Origin: JAKVCB01 sp963578605
GTDB taxonomy: Bacteria; Planctomycetota; Planctomycetia; Pirellulales; Lacipirellulaceae
Assembly: GCA_963578605.1 (NCBI GenBank)
Contig: CAUZEA010000173.1
Location: forward strand, 1 to 8,684
DNA: 8,684 bases
Reading direction: 5' to 3'
The notes below the pieces were generated by a model that did no database searches, was not told the DNA's origin, and saw nothing but the letters and a program-made list of their open reading frames with translations. Of the stretch, positions 1-6,508 are shown one piece after another (the first letter of the stretch is position 1; each line of letters starts with the position of its first letter). The translations under genes were made by a program, and so were the position numbers.

Positions 1-95
1 GCCTCCGAAATGAGACATTATCGGCCATGTCGAATTCAAATCGATACAGGTCATGATTTTCCGTAAAGTGATAGAAAACAATAACTTATAATCCT

Positions 96-113
96 CCAAC
101 GCGAAAACGTTGG
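96..113. repeat. Perfect inverted repeat (6-bp stem, 6-nt loop)
   Basis: CCAACG at 96-101 is matched by CGTTGG at 108-113 around the loop CGAAAA. No T-run follows, so it is not a standard intrinsic terminator. It lies just after a TATAAT hexamer at 87-92. It could be an operator-like site, an RNA hairpin near a 5' end, or chance. Confidence 0.45.
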
Positions 114-148
114 GACACTACTGATTTCTGGCAGGACATTCCCGGACG

Positions 149-166
149 GCAAACGGTGTTGTTTGC
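149..166. repeat. Perfect inverted repeat (6-bp stem, 6-nt loop)
   Basis: GCAAAC at 149-154 is matched by GTTTGC at 161-166 around the loop GGTGTT. It has the same stem and loop lengths as the inverted repeat at 96-113, with centres 53 bp apart. The two stem sequences differ. The function is unknown and no T-tract follows. Confidence 0.4.
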
Positions 167-207
167 GACCACAACACATCAATTTTTCAAGGAGTGCTTT
201 CCGGCAA

Positions 208-227
208 CCTGGCAGCCACCTGCCGGG
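208..227. repeat. GC-rich hairpin (8-bp stem, 4-nt loop)
   Basis: As RNA, CCUGGCAG (208-215) can pair with CUGCCGGG (220-227) around a CCAC loop, with one U-G wobble. A competing fold pairs CCGGCA (201-206) with TGCCGG (221-226). This is the strongest stem in the upstream region. No U-tract follows, so a simple Rho-independent terminator is unlikely. The two alternative pairings could be accidental. Confidence 0.45.
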
Positions 228-313
228 CCTCCACCGATCAGTCGGCGTCCGCCAGCACTGTCAATCCCACAGAGAAAAAAATTTTGTAGTATTCTCGAAA
301 AAAGAAGGAATGG

Positions 314-322
314 TGGTATAAT
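314..322 (+). promoter_or_regulatory. Extended -10 promoter candidate for the exported protein gene
   Basis: TGGTATAAT is a perfect extended -10 element (TGn followed by the consensus hexamer at 317-322). Transcription would start near 329, giving a 5' leader of about 40 bases before the ATG at 371. No good -35 hexamer is visible at the normal distance; the nearest is TTCTCG at 292-297 with 19-bp spacing. Extended -10 promoters often tolerate a poor -35. This is a sequence match only. Confidence 0.5.
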
Positions 323-355
323 ACATGGTGGAGTTATATTAGTAGATCCCTCAAG

Positions 356-398
356 TCGAGGTCTTAGGGAATGTTCAGATCGAGGTCTTTGGGAATGT
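356..398 (+). repeat. Tandem repeat duplicating the ribosome binding site and start codon
   Basis: Two 19-base copies, 356-374 and 380-398, differ at one position and lie 24 bp (eight codons) apart. Each contains GAGG (358-361; 382-385), then exactly nine bases, then ATG (371; 395). Both ATGs are in the same frame of the exported protein gene. The single mismatch (A at 366, T at 390) turns the in-frame TAG at 365-367 of copy 1 into TTG at 389-391 in copy 2. Translation from the first ATG can therefore read through the second copy, while nothing can extend upstream of 371. Confidence 0.85.
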
Positions 399-2833
399 GT
401 AGAGAGCGGCGCCATTTTATCCATGCATTGCTGGGCGGCAGAACTGCCAGTCACAGTCGCCGGCTTTGCTTGCGGTTCGGTGTGGTGGCAGCCGTACTTT
501 CGCTGGCAGTATTTATGACACCCGCCCGCGCTGATTTCTTCAACGCGACCGACGCCGCGATCGGCACCTACGCGTTTGCATCGGGCTCACCGTCGCTGGC
601 CGATTACAACAACGACGGCCTGCTCGATGTTGGTGCAGGTTACCACGTCATGCGGAATAATGGGCCTGATAGTACGGGACAATACACATTAAGTATCATC
701 GGTGGAATCCCGGAGAACGACAACGGTATTTTTGGCGACTACGACAAAGACGGTTTTCTCGATTATTTTATGAGCATTGGCGGGAATCTCTATCACAACA
801 ACGGGGGCAATAATTTTTCGCTTGCCCAGCAATTTACGGGCATGCCGTCGATGGCCCGGGCATCCGCCTTTGTCGACATCAATGGCGACTCCTACCTTGA
901 TCTCTACGTGGGGGCCTACGAAGCCTGCAACGTCGGGTGCTACCAGCCGGATGTGATTTACCTCAACAACCAGAACGGCACTTTTTCGAAACAGACCTCC
1001 TTTGTTCCGGGTGCTAATCCTGCTTACGGTGTTACCACCGCCGACTGGGATGAAGATGGGGACACGGACATTTATGTGTCAAACTACCGCCTCGAAACAA
1101 ACTTCTTGTGGCGCAACGACGGTAACGGTGGCTTGACCAATGTTTCAGGAACCCACAATGCCACTTCCGGCGGCGGTCACTCGATGGGCGCCGCATTTGG
1201 CGACTTTGACAACGATGGCGACTTCGATCTGTTTTCCGGTCAGTTTGCCCACCCGGGGCAACCGGAATCCCGGTTCCTTATGAACAAAGGCGCGTCGCAG
1301 GATTACAAGTTTGACGATGTGGGTACCAAGGGCGTGGCCTTTGTTGAATCTTATGCGTCGCCAACTTTCGGTGACATTGACAATGATGGTGATCTGGACC
1401 TGTACTTTGCAACGGTTTATTCGGACAATTCGAAGCTCTGGAAAAATAACTTTGTCGAAACTGGTAATCTCAATTTCACGGACATCAGCGCCACTTGGAA
1501 TATCAACTCCATTGTGGGAGGCCAACAAACGACTTTTGGGGCCTTTGGTGATTACAATAACGACGGTTTTTTGGATCTCTTCACCGCAAATAAGCTGCTT
1601 GAAAATGATGGTACTGACAACGGGTCGTCCCGTTCGAGTAACAGCTGGCTTAAAGTACGCCTGGAAGGCAACCCAACCTACGATGCCACGGCTATCGGAT
1701 CCCAAGTTCGCATCGAAGTGCCCGGGCTTGGCACTTTAACCCGGCAAGTCGAAGGTGCCGTGGGGACTGGGGGTAACCAGAATGACCATACCATGCACTT
1801 TGGTTTGGGTAACTATGATGGCCCGCTTGTGCTTAACGTTCGCTGGCCGGATGGCGCTGCTACCACTGTCCCCGTGTCAGGTGTCGATCAGACTGTGACC
1901 ATCGTACCGGCAGGTGGGGGCCTGGAGGATGGAACCTGGTTCTACAGCAAGGGCGGTTCCTGGAATAACAGCAATTACTGGATTGGTGGCGTGGTCCCTA
2001 ATGGGAACACACAAACTGCAATCCTGGGCCCCCTGATCACTGATTCCTCGACCCTCTTTACCAACCAGACAGTCACGATCAAGAAAATTACTTTTGATAG
2101 CAGCGAGACTTATGCCCTTGCCGGCACGGGATTGCTTAAACTCGAGTCGAACAGCGGTAGTGCAGAACTTGAAGTGCTGCAAGGCACACAAAAGCTTCAG
2201 ATTCGGGTTGAACTGAAGGATGATACCGTTGCCATGATCGCCGGCGGTGCCGCGCTTGAGTTCAACAATCGGCTTGACTTGAATGGCTATTCCCTTGTTA
2301 AAAGTGGAAGTGGCACATTGCACATCAACAACACGGTCGTGACCGGCGGGGGCAGCGTTATCGGGGCCAGCGGTTCGATTACCGGTTCGGGGATGGTCGT
2401 TGGGGATCTCGAAAATGTGAAAGGCACGGTAGCGCCTGGAAACAGCCCTGGCACCCTGACGGTAACGGGCGATTTTACCCAGCGGGTTGGTGGCACATTG
2501 CAACTGGAAATCGGCGGTGTCGCAGCGGGTACCACACATGACGTACTGGCGGTGGGTGGTACGTTGTCGGCTGCAGGGGCACTCGAGGTAATTTTAACTG
2601 GTGGTTACACACCTGCCGCAGGTGATCAATTCGAGGTTCTCGATTTTTCCCAGCTTGAGGGAGAATTCACTCTCGACCTGCCGGAACTCGGCGCTGGCCT
2701 GGCCTGGGATACAGCGGGTCTCTACTCAACAGGTCAGCTGTCGGTTGCCATTCCCGAACCTGCCACCTGGCTGATCATGCTAAGTTGCACGTTGGCGTGG
2801 CCGAGGTGTCGAGGTTGGCGCCCATCGCGCTAA
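371..2833 (+). CDS. Secreted FG-GAP/ASPIC-UnbV protein with PEP-CTERM sorting tail
   Basis: This is an exported, probably surface-anchored protein of 820 residues. A long basic N-region and the hydrophobic stretch at 36-49 precede a likely signal peptidase site after PARA (51-54). Residues about 78-402 carry seven DxDxDGxxD-type calcium-binding loops starting near D78, D123, D169, D225, D278, D335 and D394, typical of FG-GAP/VCBS beta-propeller blades. Residues about 424-512 match the ASPIC/UnbV (CRTAC1-type) domain, with the NSWLKVRLEG, AIGSQVRIEV, HFGLG and VRWPDG motifs. Residues about 520-790 are Gly/Thr/Val-rich and resemble autotransporter-type beta-strand repeats (GTVAPGNSPGTLTVTGDF at 685-702). 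The end has IPEPATW (794-800), a short hydrophobic segment and a basic tail, which is a PEP-CTERM signal recognised by an exosortase; no exosortase gene is in the window. The start is 371 because an in-frame TAG lies at 365-367; ATG 395 is an equally well-placed alternative. The role is probably adhesion or binding at the cell surface or in extracellular matrix (inferred). Confidence 0.9.
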   Translation: MFRSRSLGMCRERRHFIHALLGGRTASHSRRLCLRFGVVAAVLSLAVFMTPARADFFNATDAAIGTYAFASGSPSLADYNNDGLLDVGAGYHVMRNNGPDSTGQYTLSIIGGIPENDNGIFGDYDKDGFLDYFMSIGGNLYHNNGGNNFSLAQQFTGMPSMARASAFVDINGDSYLDLYVGAYEACNVGCYQPDVIYLNNQNGTFSKQTSFVPGANPAYGVTTADWDEDGDTDIYVSNYRLETNFLWRNDGNGGLTNVSGTHNATSGGGHSMGAAFGDFDNDGDFDLFSGQFAHPGQPESRFLMNKGASQDYKFDDVGTKGVAFVESYASPTFGDIDNDGDLDLYFATVYSDNSKLWKNNFVETGNLNFTDISATWNINSIVGGQQTTFGAFGDYNNDGFLDLFTANKLLENDGTDNGSSRSSNSWLKVRLEGNPTYDATAIGSQVRIEVPGLGTLTRQVEGAVGTGGNQNDHTMHFGLGNYDGPLVLNVRWPDGAATTVPVSGVDQTVTIVPAGGGLEDGTWFYSKGGSWNNSNYWIGGVVPNGNTQTAILGPLITDSSTLFTNQTVTIKKITFDSSETYALAGTGLLKLESNSGSAELEVLQGTQKLQIRVELKDDTVAMIAGGAALEFNNRLDLNGYSLVKSGSGTLHINNTVVTGGGSVIGASGSITGSGMVVGDLENVKGTVAPGNSPGTLTVTGDFTQRVGGTLQLEIGGVAAGTTHDVLAVGGTLSAAGALEVILTGGYTPAAGDQFEVLDFSQLEGEFTLDLPELGAGLAWDTAGLYSTGQLSVAIPEPATWLIMLSCTLAWPRCRGWRPSR

Positions 2834-2858
2834 ACGAGCCAGATCCTGCTACCGCCGG

Positions 2859-4145
2859 TCATCCTGTGGTCCGATCGAAATTCGGGACCTTGAGCTGCTC
2901 ACCCCCGCGTTTAGACGACTCGTTGGCCACGATTCCTGGCACGGTCATGGCGAGTGCTTCGTACAAATCGACTGCCGGTTCGCGGTCTTCGATGATTGCC
3001 GAGACGAACTCGTGGGCCAGGTGGGTGTGCGAATTTCCGTGGGATGTTTTGACGCTGTGCATCGATGGTGGCAGACGCCTGCGGTAATCGGGAACGCTGC
3101 CAGGTGCTGCCTCGGGGCCCCGGATTTTAAAGGGCTGGCCTCCACTGCCGGGCATATAGAGACTCATGTCGGTACCGAACCACTGGGCCCGTTCGGCACT
3201 TTCAGTCCCTGTCCAAATCGATTGTACACGGCAAGCGTGTCCTCGATCCGTGTTGCACAGGGCAATCTGCGAGTTGAAGGGGTTGTCGTACCGGTTGTGC
3301 CCTACCGCATACCCTGGAATACCTGGAGGCGAGAGCATTCCGATGCACGACACGTCGGTAATGCGCTCGCCGGTGGTGCCGACCAGAAAAGAAGTAGCGT
3401 GGGTGCAATAGAGCAGGGGGGGGAACCCATGCCTCCAGGTCCGCTGGCCATTGTAGTACCAGTAGGAATTGGGTGAGGATCGCTCGCTTTCGGTGTGCGG
3501 GTGAAAGTATTCAGCCTCGGTATAGAAGAGTTCTCCAAACGCTCCCCGCTGAAAAAGTTCGCGGGCTGCGATCGCTTCCGGCCGATAATAACTGGTTTCG
3601 GCCATCATGTACTTCAAGCCCGTCGATTCCTTGACTTCTTTCATGCGCGACGCTTCTTCCAGGGTTGTGCAGGCCGTCACGGCAGAAATTGCGTGTTTTC
3701 CTGTATTCATAGCGGCAAGGACATGGCCCGCATGATCGGGCACCCCGGTAAAGACGGCGACTGCATCAAGCTGGTCGTCGAGAATCAGTTTCTCGAGCGA
3801 CTCGTACGAGCGGTCACATTCGTAAACCTTCATGAGGTGGTCTCGCCGGTCTGTCCGCAAGTCGCTCACCGCATGCACAATACAGTTTGGCTCGAAGTTC
3901 CAGAACATCCGCGATCCAAAACCACCTCCGACCACACCAAGGCGAACTTTTTTAGCGGGATCAAGGGGTTGATAGGTCCCTGGTTCGAGCACCAACTCTT
4001 CGGCCTTCAACGGGTTGGTATTTCCGGCAACGACTGCCACGAGAGCCGCCGTCCCCGTTTTTTCCAGAAATTGACGTCTCGAAGGGTTCACGGTTGGATC
4101 AGTCAGGCCTGATTTGACTGCAGTCGTTTTCGAACTTGATGGCAT
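2859..4145 (-). CDS. Tat-exported Gfo/Idh/MocA family protein, GH109-like
   Basis: A 428-residue protein from ATG 4145. This start is preferred because GGAAAG (4153-4158) lies seven bases upstream; a TTG at 4160 in the same frame would add five residues but would contain that Shine-Dalgarno site. A twin-arginine signal, SRRQFLEKTG (RR at 23-24), precedes a hydrophobic Ala/Val stretch, so the folded protein is probably exported with its cofactor. The Rossmann start VRLGVVGGGFGSR lies at about 67-79. Where most family members have GKHVxxEKP, this one has GKHAISAVTACTTLEEA (149-165), with no E-K-P lysine. The later segments YMMAETSYYRPE and GAFGELFYTEAEYFHPH recall NAD-dependent GH109 glycosidases, which are also often Tat-exported. 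It could therefore be a redox-assisted glycosidase or a periplasmic sugar oxidoreductase; the substrate is unknown. It is the last gene of the minus-strand run, 36 bases after the transporter gene, and converges with the FG-GAP gene. Confidence 0.88.
   Translation of the reverse strand: MPSSSKTTAVKSGLTDPTVNPSRRQFLEKTGTAALVAVVAGNTNPLKAEELVLEPGTYQPLDPAKKVRLGVVGGGFGSRMFWNFEPNCIVHAVSDLRTDRRDHLMKVYECDRSYESLEKLILDDQLDAVAVFTGVPDHAGHVLAAMNTGKHAISAVTACTTLEEASRMKEVKESTGLKYMMAETSYYRPEAIAARELFQRGAFGELFYTEAEYFHPHTESERSSPNSYWYYNGQRTWRHGFPPLLYCTHATSFLVGTTGERITDVSCIGMLSPPGIPGYAVGHNRYDNPFNSQIALCNTDRGHACRVQSIWTGTESAERAQWFGTDMSLYMPGSGGQPFKIRGPEAAPGSVPDYRRRLPPSMHSVKTSHGNSHTHLAHEFVSAIIEDREPAVDLYEALAMTVPGIVANESSKRGGEQLKVPNFDRTTG
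2868..2889. terminator. Candidate hairpin at the convergent gene ends
   Basis: GGTCCGA (2868-2874) can pair with TCGGGACC (2882-2889) with one bulged G and a 7-base loop. It starts 35 bases after the stop of the plus-strand gene and lies inside the last codons of the minus-strand gene, the usual place for a shared terminator between convergent genes. No T-run follows on either strand, so a standard Rho-independent terminator is not supported. Confidence 0.25.
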
Positions 4146-4181
4146 TCTGGTTCTTTCCAATTCAAGCTTGTGTTATCGAAG

Positions 4182-5384
4182 TCAGACAGCAGTTAATGGT
4201 TTCGATTCTGACGGTTCCGTTGCGCTGCGAATTCGCCGACGTTGCATGGGGTAAACAAGCCGCCACCAGAGTACCAACTGCACAACAATCAAACTGGCGA
4301 CCAGTCCAGCCGCGAGTTGAAACGGGGCGTTCTCGCCCCAATAGGCGGCGGCAATTCCACCGAAACAGGATCCTCCAGCCGCACCGAACCCTAAGAAAGC
4401 CTCCTGGAGCCCAAAGGCCGTGCCTCTCTGCTGGTCGGCATACCCGATCGCATGGTAGGACAAACTGGCAAAGTAATTATAACCCATCATCGCCGAGAGT
4501 GCCGCAATACCTCCCGCCAGCAAGATTTCGGTGGTGGCCACCGACACCATGACCAGCCCCGCGACTCCCAATGACTGTGCTGCAACGGCAGTCAGAAAGC
4601 GGAATCGCCAGAATTGAAAAAAGTGCATCAAGACAAAAACGGAGATGGTGATCCCGCGGCCAAAGGCGAGAAGCACACCGTGTGAATCGGCCGGAACTCC
4701 CAAGCTGATAACGAGTTGAGGGAAGAGAAACCAGATTGCGCTCATCGCAAACATGCCACCAAAATTAGCGACCCACGCCAGGCGGGCAAAAGCTCGGGCA
4801 ACCTCCCTTTGAATCACTTGAGGGTCGTCTGCTGCGGGCTTTCGAATGTCCTGGGCCGACGACTCGGTCATGAACCAAACGCACGTGACAGAAATGGTGG
4901 TGAGTCCGGCCGAGATCAGCAGCGGGGCGACGAAACCAAAATTCTCGAACAACCACCCCCCGGACGATTGTCCCGAAACCATGCCCAGATTAAATGCAAG
5001 GCAAAACAAGAGGTAGGTACGGCTGGTAGAACTGCCTTCGGTCTCGCGACCCAACCAGGCCATCACCGGGGGCCAGATCATTCCCGCTGCTACTCCGCCC
5101 ACGACAAATGCCGGATATATCAGCCCGGGAACAATTTCCCACGAGGCAGCCAGGGCAGTGCAAACCAACATCAGGGCTGTTCCGGCCAACACCACTTGAC
5201 GTCGCCCCCAACGATCGGCGACGCGTCCCCAGTAGGCGTTGCTAGCGGCAGCGGTTAAAAAAAAGATGGCGCCAATGCAGCCCATGGCGATCGATCCGGT
5301 CCCCTGTTCCGCCAGGGCACGGGTAGCCGAAAAGAGAAACAACACCGACGCAAAGTCGGTTAGCCAGCAAATGACGTACAGCAT
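4182..5384 (-). CDS. MFS transporter
   Basis: A 400-residue inner-membrane permease of the major facilitator superfamily with about twelve predicted hydrophobic helices. The first helix begins almost at the N-terminus (about residues 2-22). The family motif A is present in the loop after helix 2 as GRVADRWGRR (53-62). A charged central loop at about 173-200 separates the two six-helix halves, and a basic C-terminal tail (QRRRIRS) faces the cytoplasm. The start is secure: an in-frame TGA directly precedes the ATG, and AGGGG (5395-5399) lies ten bases upstream. Only 15 bases separate it from the stop of the dehydrogenase gene, so the two are probably co-transcribed and may be translationally coupled. 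The neighbours suggest a sugar, sugar-acid or amino-sugar substrate, imported or exported, but the sequence alone does not define it. Drug or product efflux is the main alternative. Confidence 0.9.
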   Translation of the reverse strand: MLYVICWLTDFASVLFLFSATRALAEQGTGSIAMGCIGAIFFLTAAASNAYWGRVADRWGRRQVVLAGTALMLVCTALAASWEIVPGLIYPAFVVGGVAAGMIWPPVMAWLGRETEGSSTSRTYLLFCLAFNLGMVSGQSSGGWLFENFGFVAPLLISAGLTTISVTCVWFMTESSAQDIRKPAADDPQVIQREVARAFARLAWVANFGGMFAMSAIWFLFPQLVISLGVPADSHGVLLAFGRGITISVFVLMHFFQFWRFRFLTAVAAQSLGVAGLVMVSVATTEILLAGGIAALSAMMGYNYFASLSYHAIGYADQQRGTAFGLQEAFLGFGAAGGSCFGGIAAAYWGENAPFQLAAGLVASLIVVQLVLWWRLVYPMQRRRIRSATEPSESKPLTAV

Positions 5385-5399
5385 TCAAACTCAGCCCCT

Positions 5400-6392
5400 T
5401 CAAGGGAGTTCTTGTTCCTCAGGAACCTCGATCATGGCTTTAATCAGTCCACCGGTATCGAACAATTCTGTAAATCGACTTGGCACTTCGGCCAGTCGCA
5501 TCCGGTGGGTTACCCATGGTGAAGGATCAAACCGGCCTTGTTCGATCAACTTAATAATCCGGGGAAAATCACCGCAGCTGTTGCGGCTGGCAAACAGGGT
5601 AAGTTCCCGCCCGTGGAGGAGTTCGTCGTCGAACCCGATACGGGCCTTGATAATGCCGACAAACACAAGTTTTCCGCCGTGGGCACAACGCTCAAAACTT
5701 TTCTCCATAGCCTTGGGGTTACCCGTTGCATCGAAGACAACTTCATAGCACTCATCACCGCTATCGGCGGTTACTTCGACCGCTAAATGTTTCGAAACCC
5801 ACTCGCGACGTTCTTCGTTGAGTTCCATGACTGTGACCGACGCACCAGCCAGGAGGGCAAACTGGGCTGTGGCAATGCCAATCGGGCCGGCTCCCACAAC
5901 CAACACGCTTTCTCCCTCCTTCAATCTGGCCCTCTGGACCGCATGGGAACCGATCGAGAGAGGCTCAATCATCGCCAGTTGATCCAACGTCAGTCGGGAA
6001 GAGGAATACAAATATTGTGGCAGCACACGGATCAGTGGTTGCATTCCCCCATCGATGTGAATACCTATTAAGGCCATTTTGAGGCAACAATTTGACTTGC
6101 CAAGGTTACAGGCATGACAATCGCCGCAGGAGCGAAATGGCTCGATGCTCACGTGGTCACCCACGTTGAGCTTACTGCTCCCGCTGGGCAGCTGAACAAT
6201 GGTCCCGGAAAGTTCGTGCCCCAGGACGACCGGATAGCGAATGTAGGGATGACGACCAAAGTAGGCATGCATGTCGGTTCCACACACACCGATCCGATTC
6301 ACCCGAACCAGCGCGTTTTCTGCATCGCCGGTTGGAGCTTCCGCTTCCCGAGCAGCAAACTGCTCTGGTTTTTCCAATACGACTTGTAGCAT
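5400..6392 (-). CDS. Zinc-dependent alcohol/polyol dehydrogenase (RspB/YjjN-like MDR)
   Basis: A 330-residue cytoplasmic medium-chain dehydrogenase/reductase that should oxidise a secondary alcohol of a polyol, sugar acid or similar compound with NAD. Catalytic zinc ligands are visible as C37 (GVCGTD), H59-E60 (GHE) and E143 (IEP). The structural zinc site is C89, C92, C95 and C103. The nucleotide-binding turn is VVGAGPIG (165-172), and acidic E190 after the second Rossmann strand favours NAD over NADP. The overall pattern, including LIGIHIDGGM (108-117), resembles E. coli RspB and YjjN (L-galactonate 5-dehydrogenase) more than classical ethanol dehydrogenases; this comparison is from memory. 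The ATG at 6392 is preceded by a GGGG motif six bases upstream. It follows the aminotransferase gene after a 116-base gap and runs into the transporter gene with a 15-base gap. The exact substrate is not determined. Confidence 0.9.
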   Translation of the reverse strand: MLQVVLEKPEQFAAREAEAPTGDAENALVRVNRIGVCGTDMHAYFGRHPYIRYPVVLGHELSGTIVQLPSGSSKLNVGDHVSIEPFRSCGDCHACNLGKSNCCLKMALIGIHIDGGMQPLIRVLPQYLYSSSRLTLDQLAMIEPLSIGSHAVQRARLKEGESVLVVGAGPIGIATAQFALLAGASVTVMELNEERREWVSKHLAVEVTADSGDECYEVVFDATGNPKAMEKSFERCAHGGKLVFVGIIKARIGFDDELLHGRELTLFASRNSCGDFPRIIKLIEQGRFDPSPWVTHRMRLAEVPSRFTELFDTGGLIKAMIEVPEEQELP

Positions 6393-6508
6393 TGTGAACC
6401 CCGGGGTGGGACAAGGTGAAACGAAATCAACGTCTGTTTCGGCATCGACTGCTTTTCGAGGCTCTTAATGCACTTGACTTGCAGCTGGCAGTTTAGATCT
6501 GCACGTGG
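6393..6508 (-). other. 116-base intergenic gap within the minus-strand run
   Basis: This is the only long gap in the run. It contains a perfect 10-bp palindrome, ACCCCGGGGT (6398-6407), that includes the only Shine-Dalgarno-like bases of the dehydrogenase gene. It also has a weak TGCAG/CTGCA inverted repeat near its aminotransferase end. I see no clear -35/-10 pair and no T-tailed terminator. It may hold an internal promoter or an RNA processing site, but nothing decisive is visible. Confidence 0.4.

Larger units (their letters stand above)
1..370. other. Upstream non-coding region with hairpins and promoter candidates
   Basis: I see no credible gene here. An open frame beginning with GTG at 156 runs into the start of the next gene in a different frame, has a low-complexity Pro/Arg/Trp-rich translation and resembles no family, so I do not call it. 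The stretch is more AT-rich than the genes. It holds three hairpin-forming inverted repeats (96-113, 149-166, 208-227), two TATAAT hexamers (87-92 and 317-322), and the tandem repeat described at 356-398. It probably serves as the 5' regulatory region of the exported protein gene at 371. The 3' end of an upstream gene may lie just outside the window. Confidence 0.6.

Noticed and set aside
87..92. TATAAT hexamer as a second promoter
   Set aside because: There is no -35 element at usable spacing and no extended -10 TG, so I mention it but do not call it.
210..224. Possible sigma-54 (-24/-12) promoter, often reported for PEP-CTERM genes
   Set aside because: TGGCAG is followed by CC instead of the required GC at the -12 position with the correct spacing; the match is explained by the hairpin stem.
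156..518. Open frame of 120 codons overlapping the start of the exported protein gene
   Set aside because: It starts with GTG without a ribosome binding site, overlaps the well-supported signal peptide region in another frame, and its Pro/Trp-rich translation matches no family I know.
2311..2322. TGGCAC...TTGCA sigma-54-like sequence
   Set aside because: The two half-elements abut without the needed spacer, and the site lies inside coding sequence where the same bases recur as a protein repeat.
1145..2539. Long minus-strand open frames (186 and 220 codons) opposite the FG-GAP gene
   Set aside because: They mirror repetitive Asp/Gly-rich codons of the plus-strand gene and have no family-like motifs.
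3495..4112. 205-codon plus-strand open frame opposite the Tat Gfo/Idh gene
   Set aside because: It is a complement of a clear coding frame; the translation lacks recognisable motifs and looks like an antisense shadow.
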